This document shows, piece by piece, positions 7,320 through 15,287 of a stretch of DNA of 34,637 bases. The notes under the pieces were generated by a model. The model saw nothing but the letters and a program-made list of their open reading frames with translations, did not search any database and was not told the origin of the DNA. The translations under genes and the position numbers were made by a program. Source of the DNA: a virus; the IMG/VR virus record IMGVR_UViG_3300034082_003540, positions 1 to 34,637 of that record, one strand, 5' to 3'. Every line of letters begins with the position of its first letter. Position 1 is the first letter of the stretch.

Positions 7320-9656
7320 ATGTTAATCAATACCATAAAAGACTGGAAATATACTCAAGTAGACGACCGCGCATTAACTAACAGTGGTTGCATTGTTGAT
7401 GTTGGATGTTCCGGTTGGGACTGGTGTGAATTTTTCATTGGAAAAAAACGAGTTGTGGGAATCGACCCATACGAAAGTAAAAAAAATGGAGTGGAATTTT
7501 TTGAAGGATTGCTAGGGCCGATCAACGGTCGGTCTAGCGTGATCAGAAAAGGTGCAAGTAGTCTTGCCATAGGCGAGATGGATCTTGGCGATGATAGCAC
7601 CGTGTTGTTTCCTATGTTGAATTGGAAAACTTTCTGTAAAAAATTCAATATCGACAGAGTATCGATATTAAAAATTAATATTGAGGGTGGAGAATATGCC
7701 TTATTGAACAGTTTGGATGTTGACGATTTTAAGAAAATAGATCAAATCGCTGTTAGTTTTCATGACTTCGAAAACCCAAAATTTAAAGATCTCACATACG
7801 GATCAATCGAACTGTTAAAAAAATCTGGATTTGATGTACAACAAATTGAACCAAAATGGGGATGGTATCTGGCAATAAAAAATAATCCTGAGCCAGAACC
7901 AGTACAAATTTTAACTGAACCTTCAAATATAAAAACGACAATGAATAAGAGTAAAACTACCATCGTGACCGGATTGTGGGATCTAGGCCGAGGAAATCTC
8001 ACTGGCTGGGCCAAGCGCGATTTTCAACAATATAAAAATAAGTTTTTCGAACTTCTTAAAGCGGACGTGAACTTAGTAATATGGATTCCGAGGGAACTAG
8101 AGGAAGACGTGTGGAAAATTCGCAGTAAAGAAAAAAATAATACACAAATTTATTTCAAAGAATTGGCGGATTTTAAAACATGGTTCCCATTTTTCAAGGA
8201 AGTTCAACAAATCAGAAACAACGAGTCGTGGAAGAATTTTGCTGGCTGGTTGGCGGAATCACCACAAGCGGCTCTGGAATATTACAATCCGATGATGATG
8301 TGTAAGATGTTTATGGTGAATGACGCCGCCATATTAAATCCTTTTAATTCTAAGTATTTTTATTGGATGGACGGCGGCCTAACAAATACCGTAAACTCCG
8401 GTTATTTTATACACGATGGCGTACTTGACAAGATATGCGAATACACAGAGTATCATAAGAAATTCACGTTCATATCTTATCCATACGACGGAAACGATGA
8501 AATCCATGGATTTGAACGGAAAGCAATGGCGCAATACTGCAACACAGACTTTGTGAAATATGTCGCCAGAGGCGGTTTCTGGGGAGGTAAGAAAGACATG
8601 GTTCATAAAATGAACGATGAGTACTATGGTATTCTTAGAGACACGTTATCAAAAGGATTGATGGGCGCGGATGAATGCTTGTTTACTATACTATGCCACC
8701 GTTTACCAAAAGAAATACAGAGATTTGAAATAGAAGGAAACGGGTTGGTTTGGCCATTTTTTGAAATGATTAAAAACTTCGAAGTACCGGAAGCGACCGA
8801 CTTGGTGTTATATAAAGAAGGTAGCGCCGATGGCAAGGTTGCGTATATTCAATCCAAAGAAGAAGTTGAAATGAATCGTCGCGGTGATGGCGTTAATTTG
8901 TATGTAGTCACATTTAACTCGCCGCCCCAACTTCAAATTTTGCTCGATACTATCCAAGAATCCAATCCAGAATTACTGAGCAAGACAACCAAATACCTAA
9001 TAAACAATAGTATAGATAGAGGTACCGATGCTGGATATGATACGATTGCTGCAAAATACGGGTTCACCCAAATTAAAGAAGGAAATTTGGGAGTTTGCGG
9101 TGCAAGGTCATGGGCAGCAAAACATTTCAATGAAAGTAATGCTAAATACATTGTTTGGTTTGAAGATGATATGCTCATGGAAAAAACTCAAAGGTTGTGC
9201 AAGAATGGATTGAATATGCACTGTGATAATTGGATGGAAAAGTGTATAGAAATCGTTGACAACGAGAATTTAGACTTTGTGAAAATATCATTCACAGAAT
9301 TCTACGGGGATCACCACGAACAATGGGCTTGGTATAACATACCAGTAGATTTGAAGCAGAAATATTTTCCAACGGGCGAACACAGACTAACGGTTGAGCA
9401 AACTGGTTGCTACAAGGGACTTTCATATTTGATAGGCGAAGTTTATTACTCAAATTGGCCGTCGGTAATGACTAGAGCCGGTAATTATAAAATATTCCTA
9501 GAAACGGAATATGCGCACCCATTTGAGCAGACAATCATGAGCCATACCTTCCAGTTGACCAAGAAGGGTAGAATGCGTAGTGCGGTTCTAATGGCATCTC
9601 TTGTAAACCACCATCGTACATACCACTACTCCAAAGAAATCCGTAAAGAGTGTTAA
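7320..9656 (+). CDS. Fusion of FkbM-type methyltransferase, HtrL/YibB-like domain and GT-A glycosyltransferase
   Basis: This 778-residue protein has three parts. Residues about 20-190 look like an FkbM SAM-dependent methyltransferase: CIVDVGCSGWDWCEF is the SAM loop and ILKINIEGGEYALLN (about 116-130) is the family's hallmark acidic motif. Residues about 212-485 match the HtrL/YibB family (TTIVTGLWDLGRGNL near 213; FYWMDGG near 347), found in LPS and capsule loci and probably GT-A-like. Residues about 522-778 form a GT2-like GT-A domain with VVTFNSPPQ at its start and FEDDM (614-618) as the metal-binding acidic motif. It follows the previous gene by 3 bp. The three domains imply glycan building plus methyl capping, but acceptor and sugar are unknown. 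The fusion appears intact, with no internal stop. Confidence 0.75.
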   Translation: MLINTIKDWKYTQVDDRALTNSGCIVDVGCSGWDWCEFFIGKKRVVGIDPYESKKNGVEFFEGLLGPINGRSSVIRKGASSLAIGEMDLGDDSTVLFPMLNWKTFCKKFNIDRVSILKINIEGGEYALLNSLDVDDFKKIDQIAVSFHDFENPKFKDLTYGSIELLKKSGFDVQQIEPKWGWYLAIKNNPEPEPVQILTEPSNIKTTMNKSKTTIVTGLWDLGRGNLTGWAKRDFQQYKNKFFELLKADVNLVIWIPRELEEDVWKIRSKEKNNTQIYFKELADFKTWFPFFKEVQQIRNNESWKNFAGWLAESPQAALEYYNPMMMCKMFMVNDAAILNPFNSKYFYWMDGGLTNTVNSGYFIHDGVLDKICEYTEYHKKFTFISYPYDGNDEIHGFERKAMAQYCNTDFVKYVARGGFWGGKKDMVHKMNDEYYGILRDTLSKGLMGADECLFTILCHRLPKEIQRFEIEGNGLVWPFFEMIKNFEVPEATDLVLYKEGSADGKVAYIQSKEEVEMNRRGDGVNLYVVTFNSPPQLQILLDTIQESNPELLSKTTKYLINNSIDRGTDAGYDTIAAKYGFTQIKEGNLGVCGARSWAAKHFNESNAKYIVWFEDDMLMEKTQRLCKNGLNMHCDNWMEKCIEIVDNENLDFVKISFTEFYGDHHEQWAWYNIPVDLKQKYFPTGEHRLTVEQTGCYKGLSYLIGEVYYSNWPSVMTRAGNYKIFLETEYAHPFEQTIMSHTFQLTKKGRMRSAVLMASLVNHHRTYHYSKEIRKEC

Positions 9657-9698
9657 TTTTAATTTGACAACAGATCCTAGATGTATATGGTCCGTTAA

Positions 9699-10397
9699 AT
9701 GAAATCTAAATTACATTTTGGGATGGAGTTGACAGAAACGGAAATCGATGAGAATTATGAATATTTCATCGATTTCTTGAAAGAAAGTTTTTCTGGCGAA
9801 CGGTTGGAAAAGCTTTTGGTTATGTACAATGAAGAAAATATGGGACTGCAATTGGCAGTCGCGCCCGCATCGACGAGAATGAATTTCCACTGTGCTTGGC
9901 CCGGTGGATACATTCAACATGTCATGCACGTCGAAAAAGCGTCTAGAGGTATCCAAAAATTTTACTCTGCCATCAATGGAACGGTTGATTTTACGGATGA
10001 GGAGCGGATTTTTGCTGCCCTGCACCACGACCTCGGTAAACTTGGCGATGACACTGGTCCTCAATATATCTGTAATGACAGCGATTGGCATGTCAAGAAT
10101 CGCGGCGAAATTTATAAAATGAATCCGGCACTTCAATATATGCGAGTTCCCGACCGTGCTTTGTATATGTTGCAGCGGTATAATGTAAATGTAACGTGGA
10201 AAGAAATGCTTGGGATTAAACTTGCCGACGGCTTGTATGACAAAGCATGCGAAGAATATTTTATGTCGCATAATCCGGATAGAAATTTGAAGACAAATCT
10301 TCCGTATATTATCCATGTATCCGATCTTCTGTCGTGTAGAGCGGAAAGCGATCAATGGAAAGCTTATAACACAGGCGACACCGGTACGATACTTTGA
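9699..10397 (+). CDS. HD-domain phosphohydrolase
   Basis: This 232-residue soluble protein carries an HD metal-binding set: a histidine in GGYIQHVMHVEK (H74 or H77), LHHDLGK (HD at 110-111) and a late aspartate in IIHVSDLL (D209). This is the H...HD...D pattern of metal-dependent phosphohydrolases, which act on nucleotides, cyclic nucleotides or (p)ppGpp. The substrate cannot be read from the sequence. An intrinsic terminator follows within about 30 bp, so it is probably the last gene of the upstream transcription unit. A nucleotide-pool or alarmone-cleaving role during infection is possible; this is inference. Confidence 0.75.
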   Translation: MKSKLHFGMELTETEIDENYEYFIDFLKESFSGERLEKLLVMYNEENMGLQLAVAPASTRMNFHCAWPGGYIQHVMHVEKASRGIQKFYSAINGTVDFTDEERIFAALHHDLGKLGDDTGPQYICNDSDWHVKNRGEIYKMNPALQYMRVPDRALYMLQRYNVNVTWKEMLGIKLADGLYDKACEEYFMSHNPDRNLKTNLPYIIHVSDLLSCRAESDQWKAYNTGDTGTIL

Positions 10398-10421
10398 GTG
10401 TATAATTGGCACACCGTAGTG

Positions 10422-10453
10422 ACAAAAGGGAGCATTACAAATGCTCCTTTTTT
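10422..10453 (+). terminator. Intrinsic terminator after the HD gene
   Basis: An 8-bp perfect stem, GGAGCATT (10429-10436) with AATGCTCC (10440-10447), closes a 3-nt loop. It is followed by six T (10448-10453) and preceded by four A that can extend the stem. It separates the glycan/HD block from dnaK. Confidence 0.85.
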
Positions 10454-10518
10454 GTGTCTTCATAGGTAAATGGTGTGACAGACTAGTTGGCACGAATAAT
10501 GATAATAGTCATATCGAC

Positions 10519-10547
10519 TTGACAATCCGATTAACTCGGTTTATATT
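10519..10547 (+). promoter_or_regulatory. Sigma70-like promoter for dnaK
   Basis: TTGACA (10519-10524), a 17-bp spacer and TATATT (10542-10547) make a near-consensus housekeeping promoter. Transcription would start near 10554, leaving a leader of roughly 14 nt before the ATG at 10569 with no Shine-Dalgarno sequence. It lies directly after a terminator, which supports independent expression of dnaK by host polymerase. Confidence 0.7.
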
Positions 10548-10568
10548 GAGTCTAATTTTTATAAAACT

Positions 10569-12428
10569 ATGAGTAAAACAAACGACATTATTATAGGCGT
10601 GGACCTTGGTACCACAAATTCATGCGTTGCCGTGTGGCAATCTGGCGAGTCGACGGTTATCCCAAATGCGGAGGGTGCTCGTACCACCCCATCCATCGTG
10701 GCGTTCACAAAAACAGGAGAACGGCTAGTTGGTCAAGCCGCTAAACGTCAAGCGGTAACTAATCCAAAAAATACTATTTTTTCTGCCAAGAGACTCATTG
10801 GTAGAAAGTTCAGTGAGGTACAATCAGAAATCAAGAATCTTCCGTACAATGTCGTAGAGGGTCCAAATGGAGACGCTTGGTTTGAAGTAACTGAAAATGG
10901 TAAACAGAAAAAGTACTCGCCGCAACAAATCGGGGCATTTGTACTGGGAAAGATTAAGGCAGACGCGGAGGCATATCTTGGTCAGCCTGTTACAAAGGCA
11001 GTAATTACCGTCCCTGCGTATTTCAACGACTCCCAGCGCCAAGCAACTAAAGACGCAGGAACCATAGCGGGATTGGAAGTTTTGCGCATCATCAACGAGC
11101 CAACTGCCGCGTCCCTTGCATACGGTCTCGACAAGAAGAAAGATGAAAAGATTGCTGTGTTCGATTTGGGTGGCGGCACGTTTGACGTAACGGTACTTGA
11201 AATCGGGGATGGTGTATTTGAAGTGAAGTCTACCAATGGCGACACTCGTCTTGGCGGTGACGATTGGGATAAGACATTGATGGATTATTTAATCTCGGAG
11301 TTTAAGAAAGAAAACAGCGTTGATTTGAGTAAGGATAATACGGCACTCCAACGTTTGCGCGAAGAAGCCGAGAAGGCAAAGATTGCATTGTCTTCTGCAA
11401 CAACATACGACATAAATCTACCATTTATTACCGCCGACGCGACTGGACCAAAGCATCTTTCCATTCAACTATCAAGGTCAAAGATGGAACAGGTGTGTGA
11501 GGCGTTATTTGAAAGAATGGATGGTCCATATAAAAACTGTCTAAAGGACGCCGGAATTAGTAGTAACGATTTGAACGAACTTGTACTTGTAGGTGGCATG
11601 ACCCGTATGCCCAAGGTTATTGAGTACGCCAAGAAGTTTGGTGGTAAGTCTCCAAACCAAGGTGTGAATCCGGATGAAGTTGTTGCTATTGGCGCAGCCG
11701 TTCAGGGTGGCGTGTTGAAGGGAGAAGTTACTGACATATTGCTATTGGATGTAACTCCACTTACTCTTTCTATAGAAACCGCCGGTGGAATATCCACGCC
11801 GATGATTTCGAGGAACACGACGATCCCAGCAAAGAAATCACAAGTATTCTCGACTTATAGCGACAATCAATCTCAAGTTGATATTGTTGTTCTCCAAGGC
11901 GAGCGACCGATGTCCAAAGATAATAAAAAGCTTGGTAATTTTAAGCTCGATGGTATTCCACCGGCACCACGCGGCATACCTCAAATTGAAGTTTCATTTG
12001 ATATCGATGCAAATGGTATCTTGCATGTTTCCGCAAAAGATCTCGGTACACACAAAATTCAGAACATAACTATTCAAGGTTCGTCCGGACTATCGGCAGA
12101 CGAGATCGAGCGCATGACGAAAGAAGCCGAGATAAACGCAGACAAGGACAAGGAACTCAAGGAAAATCTTGAAACTAAGAATTCCCTAGATAACATAATA
12201 TATGGGTGGGAGAAACAATTGAAAGACAATAAATATGAAGAATCTGTTGCCACTGAAATCAAAATGGGTATTGACAAGGGCAAGGAATCACTACAGAGTG
12301 GTGATGTTGGAAAGATGAAGGATGCTATATCAGAACTCAGTAAGTTGGGCGAACTTGTTTACAAAAACAAATCATCTAGTCAAAAGGGTACACCCGATGA
12401 CCCTATTGAGCCGGAAATAGTGAATTAA
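10569..12428 (+). CDS. dnaK: Molecular chaperone DnaK (Hsp70)
   Basis: This 619-residue protein is close to the length of cellular DnaK (about 638). All three Hsp70 signatures are visible: [10 protein letters not shown] near residue 9, [16 protein letters not shown] near 197, and [13 protein letters not shown] near 338. The conserved interdomain linker ([19 protein letters not shown]) and a full substrate-binding beta domain ([34 protein letters not shown]) follow, with a helical lid ending in EPEIVN. It therefore looks functional: an ATP-driven chaperone for nascent and misfolded proteins, normally working with DnaJ and GrpE, neither of which is encoded here. It has its own promoter and is bracketed by two terminators, like a phage moron. 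Help with host proteostasis or virion-protein folding is inferred. Phage-encoded DnaK is uncommon. Confidence 0.97.
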   Translation: MSKTNDIIIGVDLGTTNSCVAVWQSGESTVIPNAEGARTTPSIVAFTKTGERLVGQAAKRQAVTNPKNTIFSAKRLIGRKFSEVQSEIKNLPYNVVEGPNGDAWFEVTENGKQKKYSPQQIGAFVLGKIKADAEAYLGQPVTKAVITVPAYFNDSQRQATKDAGTIAGLEVLRIINEPTAASLAYGLDKKKDEKIAVFDLGGGTFDVTVLEIGDGVFEVKSTNGDTRLGGDDWDKTLMDYLISEFKKENSVDLSKDNTALQRLREEAEKAKIALSSATTYDINLPFITADATGPKHLSIQLSRSKMEQVCEALFERMDGPYKNCLKDAGISSNDLNELVLVGGMTRMPKVIEYAKKFGGKSPNQGVNPDEVVAIGAAVQGGVLKGEVTDILLLDVTPLTLSIETAGGISTPMISRNTTIPAKKSQVFSTYSDNQSQVDIVVLQGERPMSKDNKKLGNFKLDGIPPAPRGIPQIEVSFDIDANGILHVSAKDLGTHKIQNITIQGSSGLSADEIERMTKEAEINADKDKELKENLETKNSLDNIIYGWEKQLKDNKYEESVATEIKMGIDKGKESLQSGDVGKMKDAISELSKLGELVYKNKSSSQKGTPDDPIEPEIVN

Positions 12429-12528
12429 AGGTTATAGAAGGTTCCTCACCTATTGAGGATGGTGGAGGGTAATGGTTAAATCCAACTGCCCCAACTCAAC
12501 CCTCGACGAAAGTCGGGGGTTGTTTTTT
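12429..12528 (+). terminator. Intrinsic terminator after dnaK, with a structured leader segment
   Basis: An 11-bp stem, CAACCCTCGAC (12497-12507) with GTCGGGGGTTG (12512-12522) including one T-G wobble, closes a GAAA tetraloop and is followed by six T (12523-12528). This is a textbook rho-independent terminator. Upstream, TCCTCA (12443-12448) and TGAGGA (12454-12459) can form a second small hairpin with a 5-nt loop. The 3' segment could therefore be a stable RNA end, although no known small RNA family is recognised. Confidence 0.9.
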
Positions 12529-12596
12529 GCCATTATATTATTTTTCGTGTATATACACTATTTATTATATAAATCAATTTAACTATTATATAAAGA

Positions 12597-14153
12597 ATGA
12601 AATTACTGGCGTATTTTGTATTATTAACCGCACTTGTCATAGCGGCGAGCGGTGCTTACTTCAGTATCATTGGACTGACATTGCTGTTCGTTGGCGGTGG
12701 AGTTTCAATCATAGTTATGGGCACAGCTCTGGAAATTGGAAAATTGGTAGCGGCGACATTCCTAAAACAAAAATGGAATGACATAAGTGTCTGGATGCGA
12801 ACATACTTGTTGCTTGCAACACTGTTGTTAATGGTCATAAACTCAATCGGAATATATGGGTATCTCAGCGCGGGTTATACAGAAACATCACTAAGTGTGC
12901 AAGGGTTTGAGCGTCAAATAGAAGTAAACACTGCCAAAATAAAAGAAATTGATAAAGAAATAATAGATTTGCGCCAAGACACACACAATCAAGCTGAAAT
13001 AGTTGACATAAACGAAAATAGAAAAAAATTCATAGACCAGCAACTGCAATTAATAAGTCAGCGGAACCAACAAATAGAGAAATTAAGATCTTCCGAAAAT
13101 AGTAATAAGGATGCTTCCGGCGACATCGCGTCTGCTAAACAAGCACTTGATGTTTCAAGAGCGTCACTGGATTCCGATTCCGCGAAGGAGTTGGAGCAAA
13201 TAAAAATGTATAATTCCCGTCTTGAAATATTAGACCAAGAGGTGAAGAGGTGGATGGACGAAGGAAGTGGAAACTTGTTCAAAAAGAATGGAATGGAAAT
13301 GGCAAGAGAAACCAAGGAGTTACAAAATAAAGAGCGTGATGCGATAGATGTCCAGATGAAATCTTCCCAAGACAGAATAGAAAAACTCCGAACCCAATAC
13401 AATGACCAAGTGAAAGAATATAACGACCGAGTGGTTTTAATAGAATCACGTGCTAACGCACAGCGTGCCGAACTTGATGCAAATATAAAGTTGTTGGAAA
13501 AAGAAAATTCTGATACGGTGGCCGCTATATCGGCTTATAACAAAGAATGTGACGACAGGATTTCGGATTTAAGTAGTAAAAAAACTGAAATGGTTGAGCA
13601 GAATAAAAATGAAATATCAAAAAACCAAGATACCATCCAACAATTATATATTCAAAATGACCAAATAAAAGAAAAAATACTTCACACGGACGTTGGTACC
13701 TTTAAGTTTATAGCTAAAAATTTAAATATTCCACTCGACAGTGCGGTTAATTATTTTATATTAATGATTATGATTGTATTTGATCCATTGGCAGTAGTGT
13801 TGGTTTTAGCATATAATATAATGATTCAGAAAGATAAAAAAGAAACGAGTATCACGTCGCTACCAACAGTTGACGATGCGGAGAAAAAATCAGACTATAT
13901 TATAACAACAACAGGGTTGCCAGTTGTTCCTACAGAGGAACCGGTGACCACACCGGCACCGGAAGAACCGACGGTGGATGTTAATACAAGCACGACCGAG
14001 ACAAGTACTACCTCCGCCCCCATGGAAACTATAGGGGAAACAACAACCACTATACAACCGGATCCATACAGTGAAAAATTAAAACGTAGAGCGCCCCTAC
14101 CACCTTCGCACGTTCAAATGCGAGATTACGAACATTTCAGTCGTCCATCGTAA
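12597..14153 (+). CDS. Membrane-anchored coiled-coil protein with Thr/Pro-rich tail
   Basis: This 518-residue protein has a membrane-rich N terminus (about residues 3-100; hydrophobic stretches at about 4-24, 26-50 and 69-92). A long charged coiled coil follows (about 100-370; repeated EIDKEIIDL, QLQLISQRNQQIEKL, IEKLRTQYNDQV). Another hydrophobic segment (about 383-410; YFILMIMIVFDPLAVVLVLAY) and a Thr/Pro-rich tail (about 430-490) come next. The layout resembles membrane proteins of unknown function that I recall from marine T4-like phages, and loosely DUF4407. It probably sits in the host inner membrane with its coiled coil on one side. Lysis control, superinfection exclusion or membrane remodelling are possibilities, none shown by the sequence. 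The tail resembles the stalk linkers. It follows the dnaK terminator, and its own AT-rich leader has a TATTTATTATATAAAT stretch (12559 onward). Confidence 0.7.
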   Translation: MKLLAYFVLLTALVIAASGAYFSIIGLTLLFVGGGVSIIVMGTALEIGKLVAATFLKQKWNDISVWMRTYLLLATLLLMVINSIGIYGYLSAGYTETSLSVQGFERQIEVNTAKIKEIDKEIIDLRQDTHNQAEIVDINENRKKFIDQQLQLISQRNQQIEKLRSSENSNKDASGDIASAKQALDVSRASLDSDSAKELEQIKMYNSRLEILDQEVKRWMDEGSGNLFKKNGMEMARETKELQNKERDAIDVQMKSSQDRIEKLRTQYNDQVKEYNDRVVLIESRANAQRAELDANIKLLEKENSDTVAAISAYNKECDDRISDLSSKKTEMVEQNKNEISKNQDTIQQLYIQNDQIKEKILHTDVGTFKFIAKNLNIPLDSAVNYFILMIMIVFDPLAVVLVLAYNIMIQKDKKETSITSLPTVDDAEKKSDYIITTTGLPVVPTEEPVTTPAPEEPTVDVNTSTTETSTTSAPMETIGETTTTIQPDPYSEKLKRRAPLPPSHVQMRDYEHFSRPS

Positions 14154-14171
14154 AAAATTTGTTATTATATA

Positions 14172-14199
14172 TTGACATAAACTGTTTGATGTATATATC
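14172..14199 (+). promoter_or_regulatory. Candidate sigma70-like promoter for def
   Basis: TTGACA (14172-14177), a 16-bp spacer and TATATC (14194-14199) lie 29 bp upstream of the deformylase start. The -35 box is perfect, the -10 box weaker, and the AT-rich context raises the chance of a random match. Confidence 0.4.
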
Positions 14200-14228
14200 T
14201 ATGTAAGCATCTCATTAGATGTCTATAT

Positions 14229-14843
14229 ATGAAGTATAAAATAATAAAAGACAAAGACTATCTACACAAGAAAACTGAACCAGTCTCTTCTCTACAGGAA
14301 GGTGAAGAAATTGCAGCAAAGCTGATTGGAGTTCTTGACGAAGTAAAATTTGCTATTGGAATATCGGCAAATCAAATTGGGATTCCAAAAAGCGTATCTG
14401 TTATTCGAGTTAAAAAAGATAAGCCACCGATCATTTTAATAAACCCGACAATTACGGACAGAAGTATAGAGAGGACTCAATATGTTGAAGGGTGTTTGAG
14501 TTTACCGAATAAACAAACCCGTACAACAAGAAGTCTAAAAGTGACCGTGTCTACTTTAAATCATGCAAATCCAATTCCGTTTGGACCGGATGTAGAACCA
14601 ATAACACAAGAGTCATTTGCACAGGACTATGGTATACTCGAATCTGTGTGTATTCAACATGAGATAGACCATCTAAATGGCGTTTTGATGACCGACGATG
14701 GCGTCAAAGTTGCAGTTGCCCCCGTAAAAGTTATAAAACACGGAAGAAATGATAAAGTTGTAGTGGAAAAAAATGGGGAAACTCAATATATAAAGTATAA
14801 AAAAGCTTTACAATTAGTAAATGAAGGCTGGAAAATCATATGA
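14229..14843 (+). CDS. def: Peptide deformylase
   Basis: This 204-residue enzyme removes the N-terminal formyl group from nascent proteins, using a metal ion. All three family motifs are present: GISANQIG (about residues 43-50, motif 1), EGCLSLP (motif 2, with the metal-binding cysteine) and QHEIDHLNG (motif 3, with the HExxH metal site). A C-terminal stretch of about 45 residues after motif 3 (KVAVAPVKVIKHGRN onward) is longer than in the short cyanophage deformylases I know of, and ends in a small lysine-rich region. Phage deformylases are known from marine cyanophages, where faster maturation of short-lived proteins has been proposed. The next gene overlaps by 4 nt (ATGA), so translation is probably coupled. 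Confidence 0.95.
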   Translation: MKYKIIKDKDYLHKKTEPVSSLQEGEEIAAKLIGVLDEVKFAIGISANQIGIPKSVSVIRVKKDKPPIILINPTITDRSIERTQYVEGCLSLPNKQTRTTRSLKVTVSTLNHANPIPFGPDVEPITQESFAQDYGILESVCIQHEIDHLNGVLMTDDGVKVAVAPVKVIKHGRNDKVVVEKNGETQYIKYKKALQLVNEGWKII

Positions 14844-15025
14844 GTAAAAAATCAAATTATTCGGATACAAACCAAGACATTCTTGAAGAAATTCGAGAAA
14901 TATTAATAGACTCCGTTAACGAAAGAAAATGGATCGGTGTGGAAGAAGCATTGGAAATAATAAACGAGGAGTTGGGATATGACAGCGAGAGTGCTGTTGA
15001 TTCCACCGAAACCAACCACGAATAA
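14840..15025 (+). CDS. Small acidic hypothetical protein
   Basis: This 61-residue acidic, mostly helical protein (DILEEIREILIDSVNERKWIGVEEALEIINEELGYD) overlaps the deformylase stop by 4 nt and ends 1 bp before the next likely start. No domain is recognised. The tight coupling and helical, charged composition suit a small regulator or adaptor. Confidence 0.6.
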   Translation: MSKKSNYSDTNQDILEEIREILIDSVNERKWIGVEEALEIINEELGYDSESAVDSTETNHE

Positions 15026-15026
15026 T

Positions 15027-15284
15027 ATGAATATATTAATTGTTACAATAATAAGCATATTGGTGATAATTATCACATGCCTTTCGTATGCTTGCTTTAA
15101 TCTGATAAAAAAGGTCGAAGTGTATGAGGAATGGGTGGCTAGGTTTAGAATGGAATCCGATTCTCTTTACGACCGTCTCAAGATGGTCGATGATAAAAAT
15201 TTATTTGAAAAAGACGACGACGTTGGGTTCGTTTTTTCAGAAGTTGTTAGAATAACGAAAGAATTCAACGAAACGGTAAAATAA
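15027..15284 (+). CDS. Small single-pass membrane protein
   Basis: The frame is open further upstream, but the ATG at 15027 is the likely start because it avoids overlapping the previous gene and begins directly with a membrane segment: MNILIVTIISILVIIITCL, about residues 2-25. The remaining 60 residues are charged and helical (KKVEVYEEWVARFRMESDSL). At 85 residues it is a typical small phage membrane protein, perhaps an anchor or a lysis/exclusion accessory. The function is not recognised. It ends just before the sigma-factor gene. Confidence 0.65.
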   Translation: MNILIVTIISILVIIITCLSYACFNLIKKVEVYEEWVARFRMESDSLYDRLKMVDDKNLFEKDDDVGFVFSEVVRITKEFNETVK

Positions 15285-15287
15285 TAC

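Noticed and set aside
9711-10493. 260-codon minus-strand open frame over the HD gene
   Set aside because: The plus strand encodes a recognisable HD protein there. The minus frame shows no domain and crosses the terminator.
14979-15026. Upstream extension of the small membrane protein
   Set aside because: It would overlap the preceding gene and add 16 residues with no membrane or signal character. The ATG at 15027 begins directly with the membrane helix.
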